Source of the DNA: Bog-159 sp963756605 | GTDB lineage: Bacteria > Acidobacteriota > Terriglobia > Bryobacterales > Bryobacteraceae | Length of the DNA stretch: 64,000 bases | Assembly: GCA_963756605.1 (NCBI GenBank) | Contig: CAVWOT010000009.1 | Location: 248,001 to 312,000 of the forward strand | Direction of reading: 5' to 3' | Shown: one piece after another, positions 42,413 through 51,183 of the stretch | Numbering within the stretch: position 1 is the first letter of the stretch | How the letters are laid out: each line of letters begins with the position of its first letter | The notes under the pieces: model-generated | The model's input: only the letters and a program-made list of their open reading frames with translations | Told to the model about the DNA's origin: nothing | Database searches by the model: none | Translations under genes and position numbers: made by a program

Positions 42413-43714
42413 TTATGCGATCAGGTCTTTGGCGAAATCCCACGACACCACACGCCGCTCACTGGCGGAAAGATTGATCATGTGGGCGCAGGCAGCGGCG
42501 TGGTGGCCGGCCACTTCATTTTCCCAATAGGGCTGGCGCGAGCGGACGGAATCGAAGAAATGGCCAAAATGCGCCACGGTCGGCTCGGGGCCTTCATCCT
42601 TGAAATGCTCCGGCTCTTTGCGCGGGCGCTTAGCTGGTTCCACCTCGGTTGCGATCACCTTCGCATCCTGATAATACGCATCCTCCAGCGGCTGCGCCCA
42701 CGCGTCCACGATCCAGCGGTTATCCTCAATTGCGTTTTCCGGATAGAACGCCAGGCCGTCGCCGCCAATGGTGATGCTGCCTTCCGTGCCCAGCATCTTG
42801 AACGATGCTTCGGCATTCAGCTCATTGTTGAACGACGAACTCAGATTCACGGTGAACCCTTCGGGGTACTCCAAAATGGCGTTGAGCGTATCGGGGACAT
42901 CGCGGCTCTCCTTCCACCGGTACAGCTCGCCCATGGCCACTACGCGCGCCGGCATCTTGGCATCCATCAGGAAGTGGATGGCCGTGCAGAGGTGCACGAA
43001 AAGATCGGTGGCGATGCCGCCCGAGTATTCCTGGTAGCAGCGCCAGCGGAAGAAGCGCTCCAGGCTGAAGGGGCGCTGCGATTGCGGCCCACGGAACATC
43101 TCCCAATTTACGGTCTCCAGCGAGGCGTCCGGGGGAATCGGGTAGATCCATGCGCCGGATGCGGTGTTGCGGTTGATGGCCGCGTGGATCATGGTGATGC
43201 GGCCGAGTTTTCCGGCCTGAATCATTTCTTTGGCTTTACGTTCCGGATCGGAACTGGGGCCCTGGCTGCCCACCTGCACGATGCGCTGGCCGGCAGCGGC
43301 CGCTGCCATGATTTCCAGGCCTTCGGGTGCGGTGTAGGTCAGCGGCTTTTCGCAATAGACGTCCTTGCCCGCGCGCAGGGCGTCCACCACCACTAGCTTA
43401 TGCAGATGATCAGGCACGGCCACCACCACCGCGTCGATGGATTTTTCCGCTAGCAGCTCGTGATGCGTAGGGTAGATTTTGGCTGGTCCGCCCTTGACCC
43501 GGCTCTGGGCGCGTTCGAGGCGGCCCTTATAGGCATCCACCAGCGCCACGATCTGGGCCTGCGGATGCTGCTGGAGCGCGTCCATCAGCTCCTGCCCGCG
43601 CGCGCCGGTGCCGACCACGCCGACGGTGATGCGGTCGCTGGGAGCGGGACGCGCGGCGGGCGTTGCCGCAAGCAGGGCGCCGGCTTGCAATAATGTCCGG
43701 CGGGTGATTTGCAT
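42413..43714 (-). CDS. Tat-exported Gfo/Idh/MocA-family oxidoreductase
   Basis: A 433-residue protein with a twin-arginine leader (TRRTLLQAGALLAATPAARP), Rossmann motif ITVGVVGTGARGQELMDAL, the catalytic-lysine segment DVYCEKPLTYTAPEG and a C-terminal alpha/beta domain (SGGIATDLFVHLCTAIHFLM). Exported members of this family act with NADP kept in the protein on sugars or sugar derivatives in the periplasm. It is the last gene of a minus-strand run, 44 bases after the amidase gene. Residues fit the Bryobacterales-type exported dehydrogenases. Confidence 0.9.
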   Translation of the reverse strand: MQITRRTLLQAGALLAATPAARPAPSDRITVGVVGTGARGQELMDALQQHPQAQIVALVDAYKGRLERAQSRVKGGPAKIYPTHHELLAEKSIDAVVVAVPDHLHKLVVVDALRAGKDVYCEKPLTYTAPEGLEIMAAAAAGQRIVQVGSQGPSSDPERKAKEMIQAGKLGRITMIHAAINRNTASGAWIYPIPPDASLETVNWEMFRGPQSQRPFSLERFFRWRCYQEYSGGIATDLFVHLCTAIHFLMDAKMPARVVAMGELYRWKESRDVPDTLNAILEYPEGFTVNLSSSFNNELNAEASFKMLGTEGSITIGGDGLAFYPENAIEDNRWIVDAWAQPLEDAYYQDAKVIATEVEPAKRPRKEPEHFKDEGPEPTVAHFGHFFDSVRSRQPYWENEVAGHHAAACAHMINLSASERRVVSWDFAKDLIA

Positions 43715-43758
43715 ATCGTGTGGGTCTCCAGGGCGATTATAACTTTGATTAACTTCGA

Positions 43759-45135
43759 TCAAATACGGGGTACAGGGACCTCCGCCGGGACCAGCGCCTG
43801 CGCCACGCGCAAGATGAGGGCCTCGCCGAAGGGAGGGCCGACGATCTGCAGGCCGATGGGCAGGCCGTGGTGGTCCGCGCCGCAGGGAATCGATAGAGCC
43901 GGCAGGCCCAACAGGTTGATGGCGCGCACCAGGCGGGTGGACGCGAGGCGCACTTCCTGACTCTCGCCGCCAACCGTGACTGTGGTTTCGCCGATGCGCG
44001 GCGCCGTGATCGGGGTGGTGGGCGTGAACAGACAATCCACGCGCGACCACAGGGCAGCGAACTCGCGCTGCATACTGCGGCGCAGGCGCTGCGCGTTGAT
44101 GTAATCGGTGGCCGGGACCAGGCGGCCTTGATCGAGTAAAGCGAGCACGTCGGCGCCGAATTGATCGCGCTGGTGGAGGTGCGGTTCCAGCACGGCGGAA
44201 GCCTCCGCCAGCAGGATGAGGCGCGCCACGGTATTGATGGCGTCGATATCCGGCATGCGCAGGGCGACGATCTTTGCACCGCGCTCCGCGGCCGTGTGGA
44301 AGGCGGCGCGTACGGCGGTATCCACTTCGGTATCCACGCGCTCGAAGTAGTAACTCTCGGGCATACCGATGCGCAGGCCGTCGAGCGAAGGCTCGATATT
44401 CGGCACGTAGTTTTCAACCGGGCGATGGGAAGAGCTTTCGTCGCGCGGATCGTAGCCGGCGATCACATTGAGTACGGCGCCCGCATCGCGCACGGAGTTG
44501 GTGAGCGGCCCCATGTGATCGAGCGAGTAACCCAGCGGCATAGCGCCATACCGGCTGACGCGGCCATAGGTTGGCTTCAATCCAACGACTCCGCAGTAAG
44601 ACGCGGGGATGCGAATCGAACCGCCGGTATCGCTGCCCATGGCCATCGCGACCATACCGCCGGCCACGGCCGCGCCCGATCCGCCGCTCGAGCCGCCGGG
44701 AATTCGGTCGCGGTCCCACGGATTGCGGACCGCGCCGAAGTGCGGATTGCTGGAGGTGATGCCGTAGGCCAGTTCGTGCATCCCGGTCTTGCCGATGAGC
44801 ACGGCGCCGCCCGCGCGCAGCGATTCGACGACGGCGGCATCGTGATCGGGCACATGATCCTCGAACAACCTGGAGCCGCCCGTGGTGCGCACGCCCTTGG
44901 TGAAAAACAGATCCTTGACCGCGATGGGGATGCCGTGCAGCGGCCCGCGCCCTTCGCCGCGCGCCAGTTCCTCGTCGGCCTGCCTGGCTCGTTCGCGCGC
45001 CGCTTCCGCCATCACGGTTTGCATGGCGTTGGTTGCTGGATTGAGCCGCTCGATGCGCTCGAGCGCGGCGGCTGTCAGCTCCGCGGAAGATATTTCGCGC
45101 CGGCGCAAGGCGGCGGCGGTTTCAAGTATGGTCAC
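43759..45135 (-). CDS. Amidase-signature enzyme (GatA-like)
   Basis: A 458-residue amidase with the Ser-cisSer-Lys triad: Lys in GIPIAVKDLFF, cis-Ser in GGSSGGSGAAVAGGM, nucleophile Ser in GSDTGGSIRIPASYCG. It resembles GatA of the glutamyl-tRNA amidotransferase and also stand-alone amidases. Its start overlaps the GatC-like gene by 4 bases, suggesting a GatCA-like subcomplex. No gatB is seen in the window, so the tRNA role is uncertain; an independent amide hydrolase is the alternative. Confidence 0.88.
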   Translation of the reverse strand: MTILETAAALRRREISSAELTAAALERIERLNPATNAMQTVMAEAARERARQADEELARGEGRGPLHGIPIAVKDLFFTKGVRTTGGSRLFEDHVPDHDAAVVESLRAGGAVLIGKTGMHELAYGITSSNPHFGAVRNPWDRDRIPGGSSGGSGAAVAGGMVAMAMGSDTGGSIRIPASYCGVVGLKPTYGRVSRYGAMPLGYSLDHMGPLTNSVRDAGAVLNVIAGYDPRDESSSHRPVENYVPNIEPSLDGLRIGMPESYYFERVDTEVDTAVRAAFHTAAERGAKIVALRMPDIDAINTVARLILLAEASAVLEPHLHQRDQFGADVLALLDQGRLVPATDYINAQRLRRSMQREFAALWSRVDCLFTPTTPITAPRIGETTVTVGGESQEVRLASTRLVRAINLLGLPALSIPCGADHHGLPIGLQIVGPPFGEALILRVAQALVPAEVPVPRI

Positions 45136-45338
45136 CCGGCATCCTCCCCCGGGGCTGCCAGGACGGCGTGGAAAATAAGAGCCGGCTCGGTCTCGGGCGG
45201 CAAGGCGCGCAACAGCGGCCGGAAGTTCGCTTCCAGAACTTCGAGCGATTGCGCGATGCGCTCCAATTCGGTGTCGAGAATGGCCAATCCGCTAGCGCGG
45301 GCCAGCTTCTTCCAATCCTTTTTCGAAACGGCGCTCAT
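45132..45338 (-). CDS. GatC-like small subunit
   Basis: A 68-residue protein, KLARASGLAILDTELERIAQ SLEVLEANFRPLLRAL, matching the two-helix GatC pattern (xLAxLxxLxLxxxELxxxxxxLxxI). GatC wraps and stabilises GatA. It lies directly before the amidase gene with a 4-base overlap and begins inside the last 47 bases of the YihY gene. It is shorter than typical GatC (about 95), lacking most of the C-terminal extension. Confidence 0.65.
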   Translation of the reverse strand: MSAVSKKDWKKLARASGLAILDTELERIAQSLEVLEANFRPLLRALPPETEPALIFHAVLAAPGEDAG

Positions 45339-46173
45339 TTTGACTCTCCAGGTGGGCCGCCCATTGCGCGGCGGCCAGAACGATCATGGCGGAGGCGAAG
45401 CCCCATAGGAGGATGGTAACGGAGTTGCGAAATACCCCGTACTCGCGCTCCAGCTTCAGGTGCAGCAGCGGCCAGATCAGCAGGAATACATATTTCATGC
45501 CTTCGAGAACCAGGCCCGCCAGAATCGCTACAGGGGCCACGCGGCCGGCCGGAATGCGGCGATTCGGCAGGATCCAGTAGATCAGGAACAATATCACGAT
45601 GCTGATGGGAATGGCCGCGGCTTTGAAGATCAGCAGTTTGATCCACAACTCCAACTGCCCGTGCGTAGCGCTGAGGTCGCGCACCCACGGGACGTTCATG
45701 CCGGTCAACATCAGCGACAGCAGGGCCAGGCCGCCGCAAAGGAAGATCATGCCGAGGCTGACCAGTTGGTTGCGGAGGTACGAGCGGTTGGTGGTGACTC
45801 CCCAGGCGCGGTTGAGCGCGACCTCCAGCGGTTCGAAGATCCCGTTGGCGCTGACCAACAGCAGCAACATGGCGACGGGTTGAAACGTGCCGCGCAAGGG
45901 CAGGTTGCGTTTGAGAAAAGCGCCCAGATCGCCCGGCAGGTAGTCGTTCATGGCCAGGTAGATGGTGTCCACGGCGGCCGGCCAGCGCAGCACGTCGCGG
46001 CAGAAGGAGAGCATCACATTCAGGAAGGGATAGAACGAAAGCAGGAGGCTGGCGGCCACGGCCAGAGCATAGACATGCACCTCCGTCTGCATGCAGTACC
46101 GCAGCGTGGGACGCCAGGCGTCTAAGGCGCGGGACCAGCGGCTGGGGGGCGCGGGGGAGAAGAGAGTCGCCAA
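45292..46173 (-). CDS. YihY/BrkB-family inner-membrane protein
   Basis: A 293-residue protein with about six membrane helices. Family segments are HVYALAVAASLLLSFYPFLN, VSANGIFEPLEVALNRAWGV, LVSLGMIFLCGGLALLSLML, AAAIPISIVILFLIYWILPN and a last pair around AILAGLVLEGMKYVFLLIW. The YihY family was once called RNase BN, incorrectly; its role is probably in envelope or transport functions. The E-x-LNxAW motif is intact. Part of the minus-strand operon; its 3' end overlaps the GatC-like start by 47 bases. Confidence 0.9.
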   Translation of the reverse strand: MATLFSPAPPSRWSRALDAWRPTLRYCMQTEVHVYALAVAASLLLSFYPFLNVMLSFCRDVLRWPAAVDTIYLAMNDYLPGDLGAFLKRNLPLRGTFQPVAMLLLLVSANGIFEPLEVALNRAWGVTTNRSYLRNQLVSLGMIFLCGGLALLSLMLTGMNVPWVRDLSATHGQLELWIKLLIFKAAAIPISIVILFLIYWILPNRRIPAGRVAPVAILAGLVLEGMKYVFLLIWPLLHLKLEREYGVFRNSVTILLWGFASAMIVLAAAQWAAHLESQNERRFEKGLEEAGPR

Positions 46174-46205
46174 GACCTTAGCTTACGATGAAAGCTCGGC
46201 GTGGG

Positions 46206-46301
46206 GCAGGACTCCAGTCCTGCGGTCGACGTCCACGTCGGCCTGTGGCCCAGCAGGCGAAGGGCGGGTCCTGGAGGACCCGCGCAGGACTGGAGTCCTG
46301 C
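46206..46301. repeat. Cluster of REP-like palindromes
   Basis: GCAGGACTCCAGTCCTGC (46206-46223), then CGACGTCCACGTCGGCC, then GCGGGTCCTGGAGGACCCGC (46264-46283) and GCAGGACTGGAGTCCTGC (46284-46301). The first and last are the same palindrome with the two central bases complemented. The last ends two bases before the stop codon of the small secreted protein gene. May serve as a transcription terminator or processing site. Confidence 0.85.
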
Positions 46302-46303
46302 TC

Positions 46304-46690
46304 TCAACTGGCGCGCTTCAGATCCACCTTGGCGGACATTTTCTCTCCATCGTGGCCGGTACCGGTGGCCGTCCCGCGGATGGCATCGCCATCGAAAACC
46401 AGGTCGAACACCAGCTTGCCCTGATCGCCATCGCCTCCTTCCATGAGCACTTCGAAGGTGAGTTTGCCCGCTTCCAGCTTGCCGTTCTTGATAGTCCATT
46501 GCTGGTCTTCGTTCGGGCCGGCAGTTCCTGTGACCGTGGTTCCATCCAATTTCAGGGTCATCACCGCCTGGTCGGGCTTGCTTTCCCCGTCCGACGTGGT
46601 GATGTCGAATTTGCCGCTCCATTTGCCGGTAAGCTCCCCGGCGGTCAAGGTTAATGCGGTGAACAACAAAGCCCAAATCAGTGTCTTCAT
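46304..46690 (-). CDS. Small secreted protein of unknown function
   Basis: A 128-residue protein with signal peptide MKTLIWALLFTALTLTAG and a beta-rich mature part with repeated strand patterns (GKWSGKFDI, AVMTLKLDGTTVTGTAG, GKLVFDLVFDGDAIRGTATG). The layout resembles lipocalin-like or DUF-type ligand-binding barrels common in acidobacteria, but no family is certain. It lies downstream of RNase III on the same strand, 84 bases away. Confidence 0.75.
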   Translation of the reverse strand: MKTLIWALLFTALTLTAGELTGKWSGKFDITTSDGESKPDQAVMTLKLDGTTVTGTAGPNEDQQWTIKNGKLEAGKLTFEVLMEGGDGDQGKLVFDLVFDGDAIRGTATGTGHDGEKMSAKVDLKRAS

Positions 46691-46774
46691 AGGCCCTCCA
46701 GCCCGGTCATCTTATAAAGTGATAACGCAAGAGGAAGGGGGGTGGTTCTCAAGAATCGTCGCGGCCCACGAAAA

Positions 46775-47509
46775 TTATGCCGGCGGCGAGGCCTGCAATC
46801 GTTCGTAGATATCGCGCGCAGCCTTTTGGGCGGCGCTCTTTTTGGTGTTGCCTTCGGCTTGCCCCACCCACTCGCGGCCCATGCGCGCTTCCACGGTGAA
46901 AGTCTTGGAGTGCTCGGGTCCGCGCTCGTGCACGATTACATAACGCGGCGGCGGGAGGCGGCGGGCTTGGGCGAACTCCTGCAAGGCGCTCTTGTAATCG
47001 GTGAGATTCTGCGGAAGCTGCTCGCCGTCCAACCCCGGCTCGGTCAGCCCCGGCGCTACTACGTAGGTTTGGACGAATTGGCGGACCGGTTCCATGCCGC
47101 CATCCAGGTAAATCGCCGCGATGAGGGCTTCGAGCGCGTCCACCAGCAGCGTTTTCTTGGTGCGCCCGCCGCTCATCTCCTCGCCTCGGCCGAGTTCCAG
47201 ATATTCTCCCAGGCACAGGCGCTGCGCGGCCTCGTGCAGCCAGGTGGCGCTGACCAGGTGCGCCTTCAATTTGGACAAGCGCCCTTCGGCGGCTTCCGGG
47301 TGGCGCTGCAGCAGATCTTCGCTGATCAGGAAGCCCAATACGGAGTCGCCCAGAAACTCGAGCTGTTCGTTGTCGCGGGCCGCGGCGGATCCGCCGGCGA
47401 GCGCCTGTTCGTGCACGTGCGAACTGTGCGTCAGCGCGCGATGCAAAATGTCCCGGTCCGCAAAGCGGTGACCGATAGCGACCTCCAGGGCATCCAGGTC
47501 CGCGCGCAT
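46775..47509 (-). CDS. rnc: Ribonuclease III
   Basis: A 244-residue RNase III. Catalytic domain 1-150 has the signature DNEQLEFLGDSVLGFLISED with the metal-binding glutamate and aspartate, and the second acidic cluster in TLLVDALEALIAAIYLDGG. A C-terminal double-strand RNA-binding domain (about 172-240) carries YVIVHERGPEHSKTFTVEAR and the helix KKSAAQKAARDIYERL. It processes rRNA precursors and structured mRNAs. ATG 47509 is 7 bases after the stop of the TPR gene, so they are co-transcribed. Confidence 0.97.
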   Translation of the reverse strand: MRADLDALEVAIGHRFADRDILHRALTHSSHVHEQALAGGSAAARDNEQLEFLGDSVLGFLISEDLLQRHPEAAEGRLSKLKAHLVSATWLHEAAQRLCLGEYLELGRGEEMSGGRTKKTLLVDALEALIAAIYLDGGMEPVRQFVQTYVVAPGLTEPGLDGEQLPQNLTDYKSALQEFAQARRLPPPRYVIVHERGPEHSKTFTVEARMGREWVGQAEGNTKKSAAQKAARDIYERLQASPPA

Positions 47510-47516
47510 ACGTGAG

Positions 47517-48349
47517 TTACGGCTTCTGCGGCGGCGGTTGGGGCGGTGTGGCGTCAGGCGGCGCCGGACTGGCGGCGGGCGCGGCAGCGGCCGGTTTGGG
47601 CGGATTTTTCTTCTGGAACGTACGCACACGCTCGGCCTGTGCCACTTGTCTGACTCGCACGTCGACGTCCTGCATGGCCATTACTTTGTCGAACTGCGCA
47701 ATGGCCTCGTCATACTTGCCGTCTTCGCTGTAGGCCTTGCCAAGGCGCACAATGTTCGCTGGATCGGGGTGCTCCGCTGCGTCGATCGAAAGTTTGAACT
47801 CGCTTTCGGCGACGTCGTACTTTTTGCGCACCATGGCGGCCATACCCAGCGAGGTGTGCGCTTCGGACGCAAAGTCTTTCTTAGCGGCGGTCCACTGGTC
47901 GTCGGTCAGATTCGGGTTGGGCTTGGGAGCGTCCTTCAGCTATATCGAGGGCGCCCGTGGCGTACTTTTGCACCTGGGCCAGTTTTTCCTCGCGATCCAA
48001 GTCGAACTCCTTAGTGTGCTGCGCGATCAGTTCCGCCAGCAGCAGCATAGCCTGGTAATGTTTGGGGTCCGCCTCGATGAGTGCGTTCGCCGAACACTAC
48101 GGCGTGCTCATAGTCTCCCTTTTCGCGGTAAGAGGCGGCCTCGAAATAGAGCGCCATGGCTTTGAAATCGCTGTCCACGAACTTGGTCAGCACATTCTCC
48201 GCGGCCGCGATGCGGGCATCCGGGGTCGTCGCGCCGAACATGGCTTTCAGCGCGGCAAATTCGGCTTCCGATTTCGGCTTGGGCTGCGCCAGCAGTGCCG
48301 GCACGGCGACGGCCAGCGCGAGCGCGCCGCTCCAGATGATTCTCTTCAT
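47517..48349 (-). pseudogene. Exported TPR-repeat protein, two frameshifts
   Basis: Starts at ATG 48349 behind GAGGAG with signal peptide MKRIIWSGALALAVAVPALLA. Helical repeats follow (AENVLTKFVDSDFKAMALYF EAASYREKGDYEHAVVFGE). The frame breaks near 48085 and again near 47945; corrected, it reads LIEADPKHYQAMLLLAELIA, KLAQVQKYATGALDILK and joins MVRKKYDVAESEFKLSIDAA to a Pro/Ala-rich tail. About 277 residues. A periplasmic repeat protein of unknown partner. Conservation on both sides of each break suggests sequence error. Confidence 0.8.
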
Positions 48350-48359
48350 GATGACTCCT

Positions 48360-49803
48360 CTAATTTGCCTTCTTTTCAAAACTCTTCTGAACGCCCTCCT
48401 GCGCGGCCTGATGGGCCGCCTCGGATGCGCCTGCAACGGCTAATGCTTCCTGGTAGCGCTTAACGGCCTGTTCGCGTTCGCCGGCCGCGTCCGCGCAGCC
48501 GCGCCAGGTATATCAGCGCCCACGCCTTCACCTGCGGTTCCGGGCCGGATTCGAGCGTCTTCTCGAACAGACGCTCGGCCATCTCGGGATTCCTTTCGAG
48601 AGCCGCGATGCGCGCCAGACCATAATAAGCCTGCGCGTGCAGCGGCTTTTGATCGGTCTGTTCCAGGGCCTTCAGAAAAAGCTCGCGAGCGCCTTCCAGA
48701 TCGCGGCTGGTGTAGAACTGCTCGGCTTGCGCCAGCGTCTTTTGGACACCTTTCGGCTCCGGGGGCCGCGGCGGTTCCACGAACTTTACCGTGCGCACCG
48801 GCGCATGTTCCACAAACTCGATCTGTGAGAGGCGCTCGTCTTCGCGCTTCAGGTCAATGGCCGCGATCATTTCCGGATAATAGAACCGCATGGCTTGTTC
48901 CTGCTTCAGATAAGCCTGCAATTGTTCGGAGAAATACGCGGTCAGGATGTAACCCTGCCGCATAGCCTCGTTCACCGCGGCCGGCTGTTTGTCGAGACGC
49001 GCTTCGACGGCCTTGATGAGCGATTCGGTTACCAGCAGCAAATAATCCGACTTGAACGATGCGTCGAGCGCCGGGGCGCGCTGCGCGTGATCGCCCAATC
49101 CACGCGTGCGCATGACGACTTCCTCGTGCCGCGCGGCATAGGGATCCAGCAGATAGTGCAAGTAGGCGTGGCGCACGTCGCGGATGCGCGGCTCGGCAGA
49201 TGGCGTGACCACCACGTAGTAACTCAGGCCGTAGTTGCGCGTCTGGATCTGATTAGGCGCGCCGAGCAGGTCGATGTAGATCTGGAACCAGCTACCCGCG
49301 GCACCGGAGGTTTCATTGCGTAGAAAACTGTTCACCTGCAGCACGGCTTCCGAGACCGGTTCGTGATAGCGCTCGATGACCTGCTCGAAGGCCGGCTGCG
49401 CTCGATTCCATAGCTCTTCGATGTTGGCCTCGCGATAGAATTTCGCGAGCAGCGGCGCCAGGCCGTTGAGCGCCGCGGCGTCCGGCGGGGTTTCCACCGT
49501 GCGTTCTTTTTGCGCGAACGCGGGAGGGCCGCCCACCGTGAGAGCGAACGAAATATACTGGCTCAGATCCGCCGTGGGATCGTCCCGCTTGTGTGAATAG
49601 TAGAATTCCCGGAGTTCCTGCAGGCACGGAATCTGCTTCGCCGCCAGTTCCTTGCGGATCGTTTCCCGCAGCGGACTGTTGTTGGGAGAGGCGACCTCGG
49701 CGTCGTAGCCGGCCGCGTTAATGGCTGCCATCACGGCAAATATTGTGGGACTGGCGTCCAGTTGGCCCCGCGCAGGTTCGGCCGCTGGGGCAGCCAGGGC
49801 CAC
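48360..49803 (-). pseudogene. Exported TPR-containing protein, 3' frameshift
   Basis: About 480 residues. The body is alpha-helical (ELREFYYSHKRDDPTADLSQ, AVLQVNSFLRNETSGAAGSW) with C-terminal TPR units (AQAEQFYTSRDLEGARELFL KALEQTD, AYYGLARIAALERNPEMAER LFEKTLE). At 48497 one extra base shifts the frame; corrected it continues DAAGEREQAVKRYQEALAVA and ends SFEKKAN at 48360. The N-terminus is unclear: from GTG 49803 there is no complete signal peptide, but the same frame upstream reads LIRFVLPGIFLVALAAPAAE without a standard start codon. It heads the minus-strand run. Confidence 0.78.
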
Positions 49804-49903
49804 CAGGAAAATGCCCGGTAAAACGAATCGGATCAGAATAAGATCAGTTTACCTTATGGCCATTCGCGGGTGGGGGACGGCGGGGTGCCTGCTCCACAAT
49901 CGT

Positions 49904-49909
49904 TATAAT
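49904..49909 (+). promoter_or_regulatory. TATAAT box immediately before the aminopeptidase gene
   Basis: A perfect -10 hexamer ends 8 bases before ATG 49918. Transcription would start within a few bases of that ATG, giving a leaderless message and favouring 49918 over the ATG at 49912. No -35 match is seen at 16-18 bases upstream. Confidence 0.5.
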
Positions 49910-49917
49910 CTATGGGC

Positions 49918-51180
49918 ATGCGGCTCTTTTATGTTTTCTGCGCGTTATTGGCTGCGCGGCCGGTGCTCGCCACGCCTGCGATTGCCGCGCCCGGCCCGGA
50001 AGAATATCGCGCGCGCCGCGACGAGCTGTCAAGAAAGCTGCACGACGGGGTGGTGGTCCTGTTTGGACATACCGAAAAGGGTGAAGAAAACATCCGCACG
50101 GGTTTCTTCCAGGAGACCAATTTCTACTACCTCACGGGCTGGCAGGAGCCGGGCGCGATGCTGCTGATCACGCCGCCGCAGGACGACAAGCCGTATGCGG
50201 TTCTGTTCCTCCCGCGCCGCCATCCCGACGAGGAAAAATGGACGGGCCGCAAGGCCGGACCGGACGACGCTAATATCTCCCAGCTTACGGGCTTCGATAC
50301 CGTGCTGCCCACGGAGAACTTCGAGAACGAATTACACAAACAACTGGACCGCTTTTCGCGCATATATACGCTCGGCGAACAGAATACTGCGTTGCTGAAG
50401 CAACTCGCCCCATTGCGGGATGTGTCTGCCGCCGGCCCCATGATCGCACGCCTGCGCATGCACAAGTCGCCCGCGGAACTGGCCCTGATCCAAAGATCCA
50501 TCGATGTCACGCTGCAAGCGCATCGCGCCGCGTGGAAACGCGCAGTGCCGGGTTTATACGAATATCAGGTCGCCGCAACCATGACCGACGTATATTTCGA
50601 CGCGGGATGCGAACGCAGCGCCTACGAACCCATCGTGGGCTCGGGCCCGAACAGTACCATCCTGCACTATGCGCGCAATTCCCGGCGCATGGATCGCGGC
50701 GAACTGCTGCTGATGGATGTGGGCGCGGAGTGCGCCGGATACGCCGCCGATATCACCCGCACGATCCCGGTGGGCGCGGGGTTCACTGCACGCCAGCGGG
50801 AGATATATGAGATCGTGCTAGGCGCGCAGAACGCCGTGATTGCCGCCATCAAGCCCGGCGTGATGCTGCGCGACTTGACCAAGATCGCGCGCGAATACAT
50901 CGACACGCATGGCAAGGATCTGCACGGCGAAACGCTGGGAAAGTATTTCACGCACGGCGTGAGCCATCACGTGGGACTCGACGTGCATGACGCCACCGAT
51001 TTCGGCGAGCCGCTGGCCGAAGGCAATGTCATCACGGTGGAGCCGGGTATCTATATTCCCGAGGAGAACATCGGGATTCGCATCGAGGATATGGTGGAAG
51101 TGAGCAAGGACGGCGCGCGGCTGATGAGCGGCGCGCTGCCGCGCGATCCGGGCGACGTGGAGAAGGCCCTGGGCAGGTAA
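49918..51180 (+). CDS. Exported Xaa-Pro aminopeptidase (M24B, PepP-like)
   Basis: About 420 residues with signal peptide MRLFYVFCALLAARPVLA, an N-terminal creatinase-like domain (about 25-165: FFQETNFYYLTGWQEPGAML) and a pita-bread catalytic domain. Metal ligands are in LLLMDVGAECAGYAADITRT (two Asp), FTHGVSHHVGLDVHD (His), VITVEPGIYI and IGIRIEDMV (two Glu). It removes N-terminal residues ahead of proline, here probably in the periplasm. ATG 49912 is an alternative start. The CHASE2 kinase gene begins 4 bases after its stop, so the two are co-transcribed. Confidence 0.93.
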   Translation: MRLFYVFCALLAARPVLATPAIAAPGPEEYRARRDELSRKLHDGVVVLFGHTEKGEENIRTGFFQETNFYYLTGWQEPGAMLLITPPQDDKPYAVLFLPRRHPDEEKWTGRKAGPDDANISQLTGFDTVLPTENFENELHKQLDRFSRIYTLGEQNTALLKQLAPLRDVSAAGPMIARLRMHKSPAELALIQRSIDVTLQAHRAAWKRAVPGLYEYQVAATMTDVYFDAGCERSAYEPIVGSGPNSTILHYARNSRRMDRGELLLMDVGAECAGYAADITRTIPVGAGFTARQREIYEIVLGAQNAVIAAIKPGVMLRDLTKIAREYIDTHGKDLHGETLGKYFTHGVSHHVGLDVHDATDFGEPLAEGNVITVEPGIYIPEENIGIRIEDMVEVSKDGARLMSGALPRDPGDVEKALGR

Positions 51181-51183
51181 ACG

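Noticed and set aside
47510..47629. Arginine-rich extension of RNase III
   Set aside because: It is the out-of-frame reading of the Pro/Ala-rich end of the TPR gene; the RNase III domain starts at ATG 47509.
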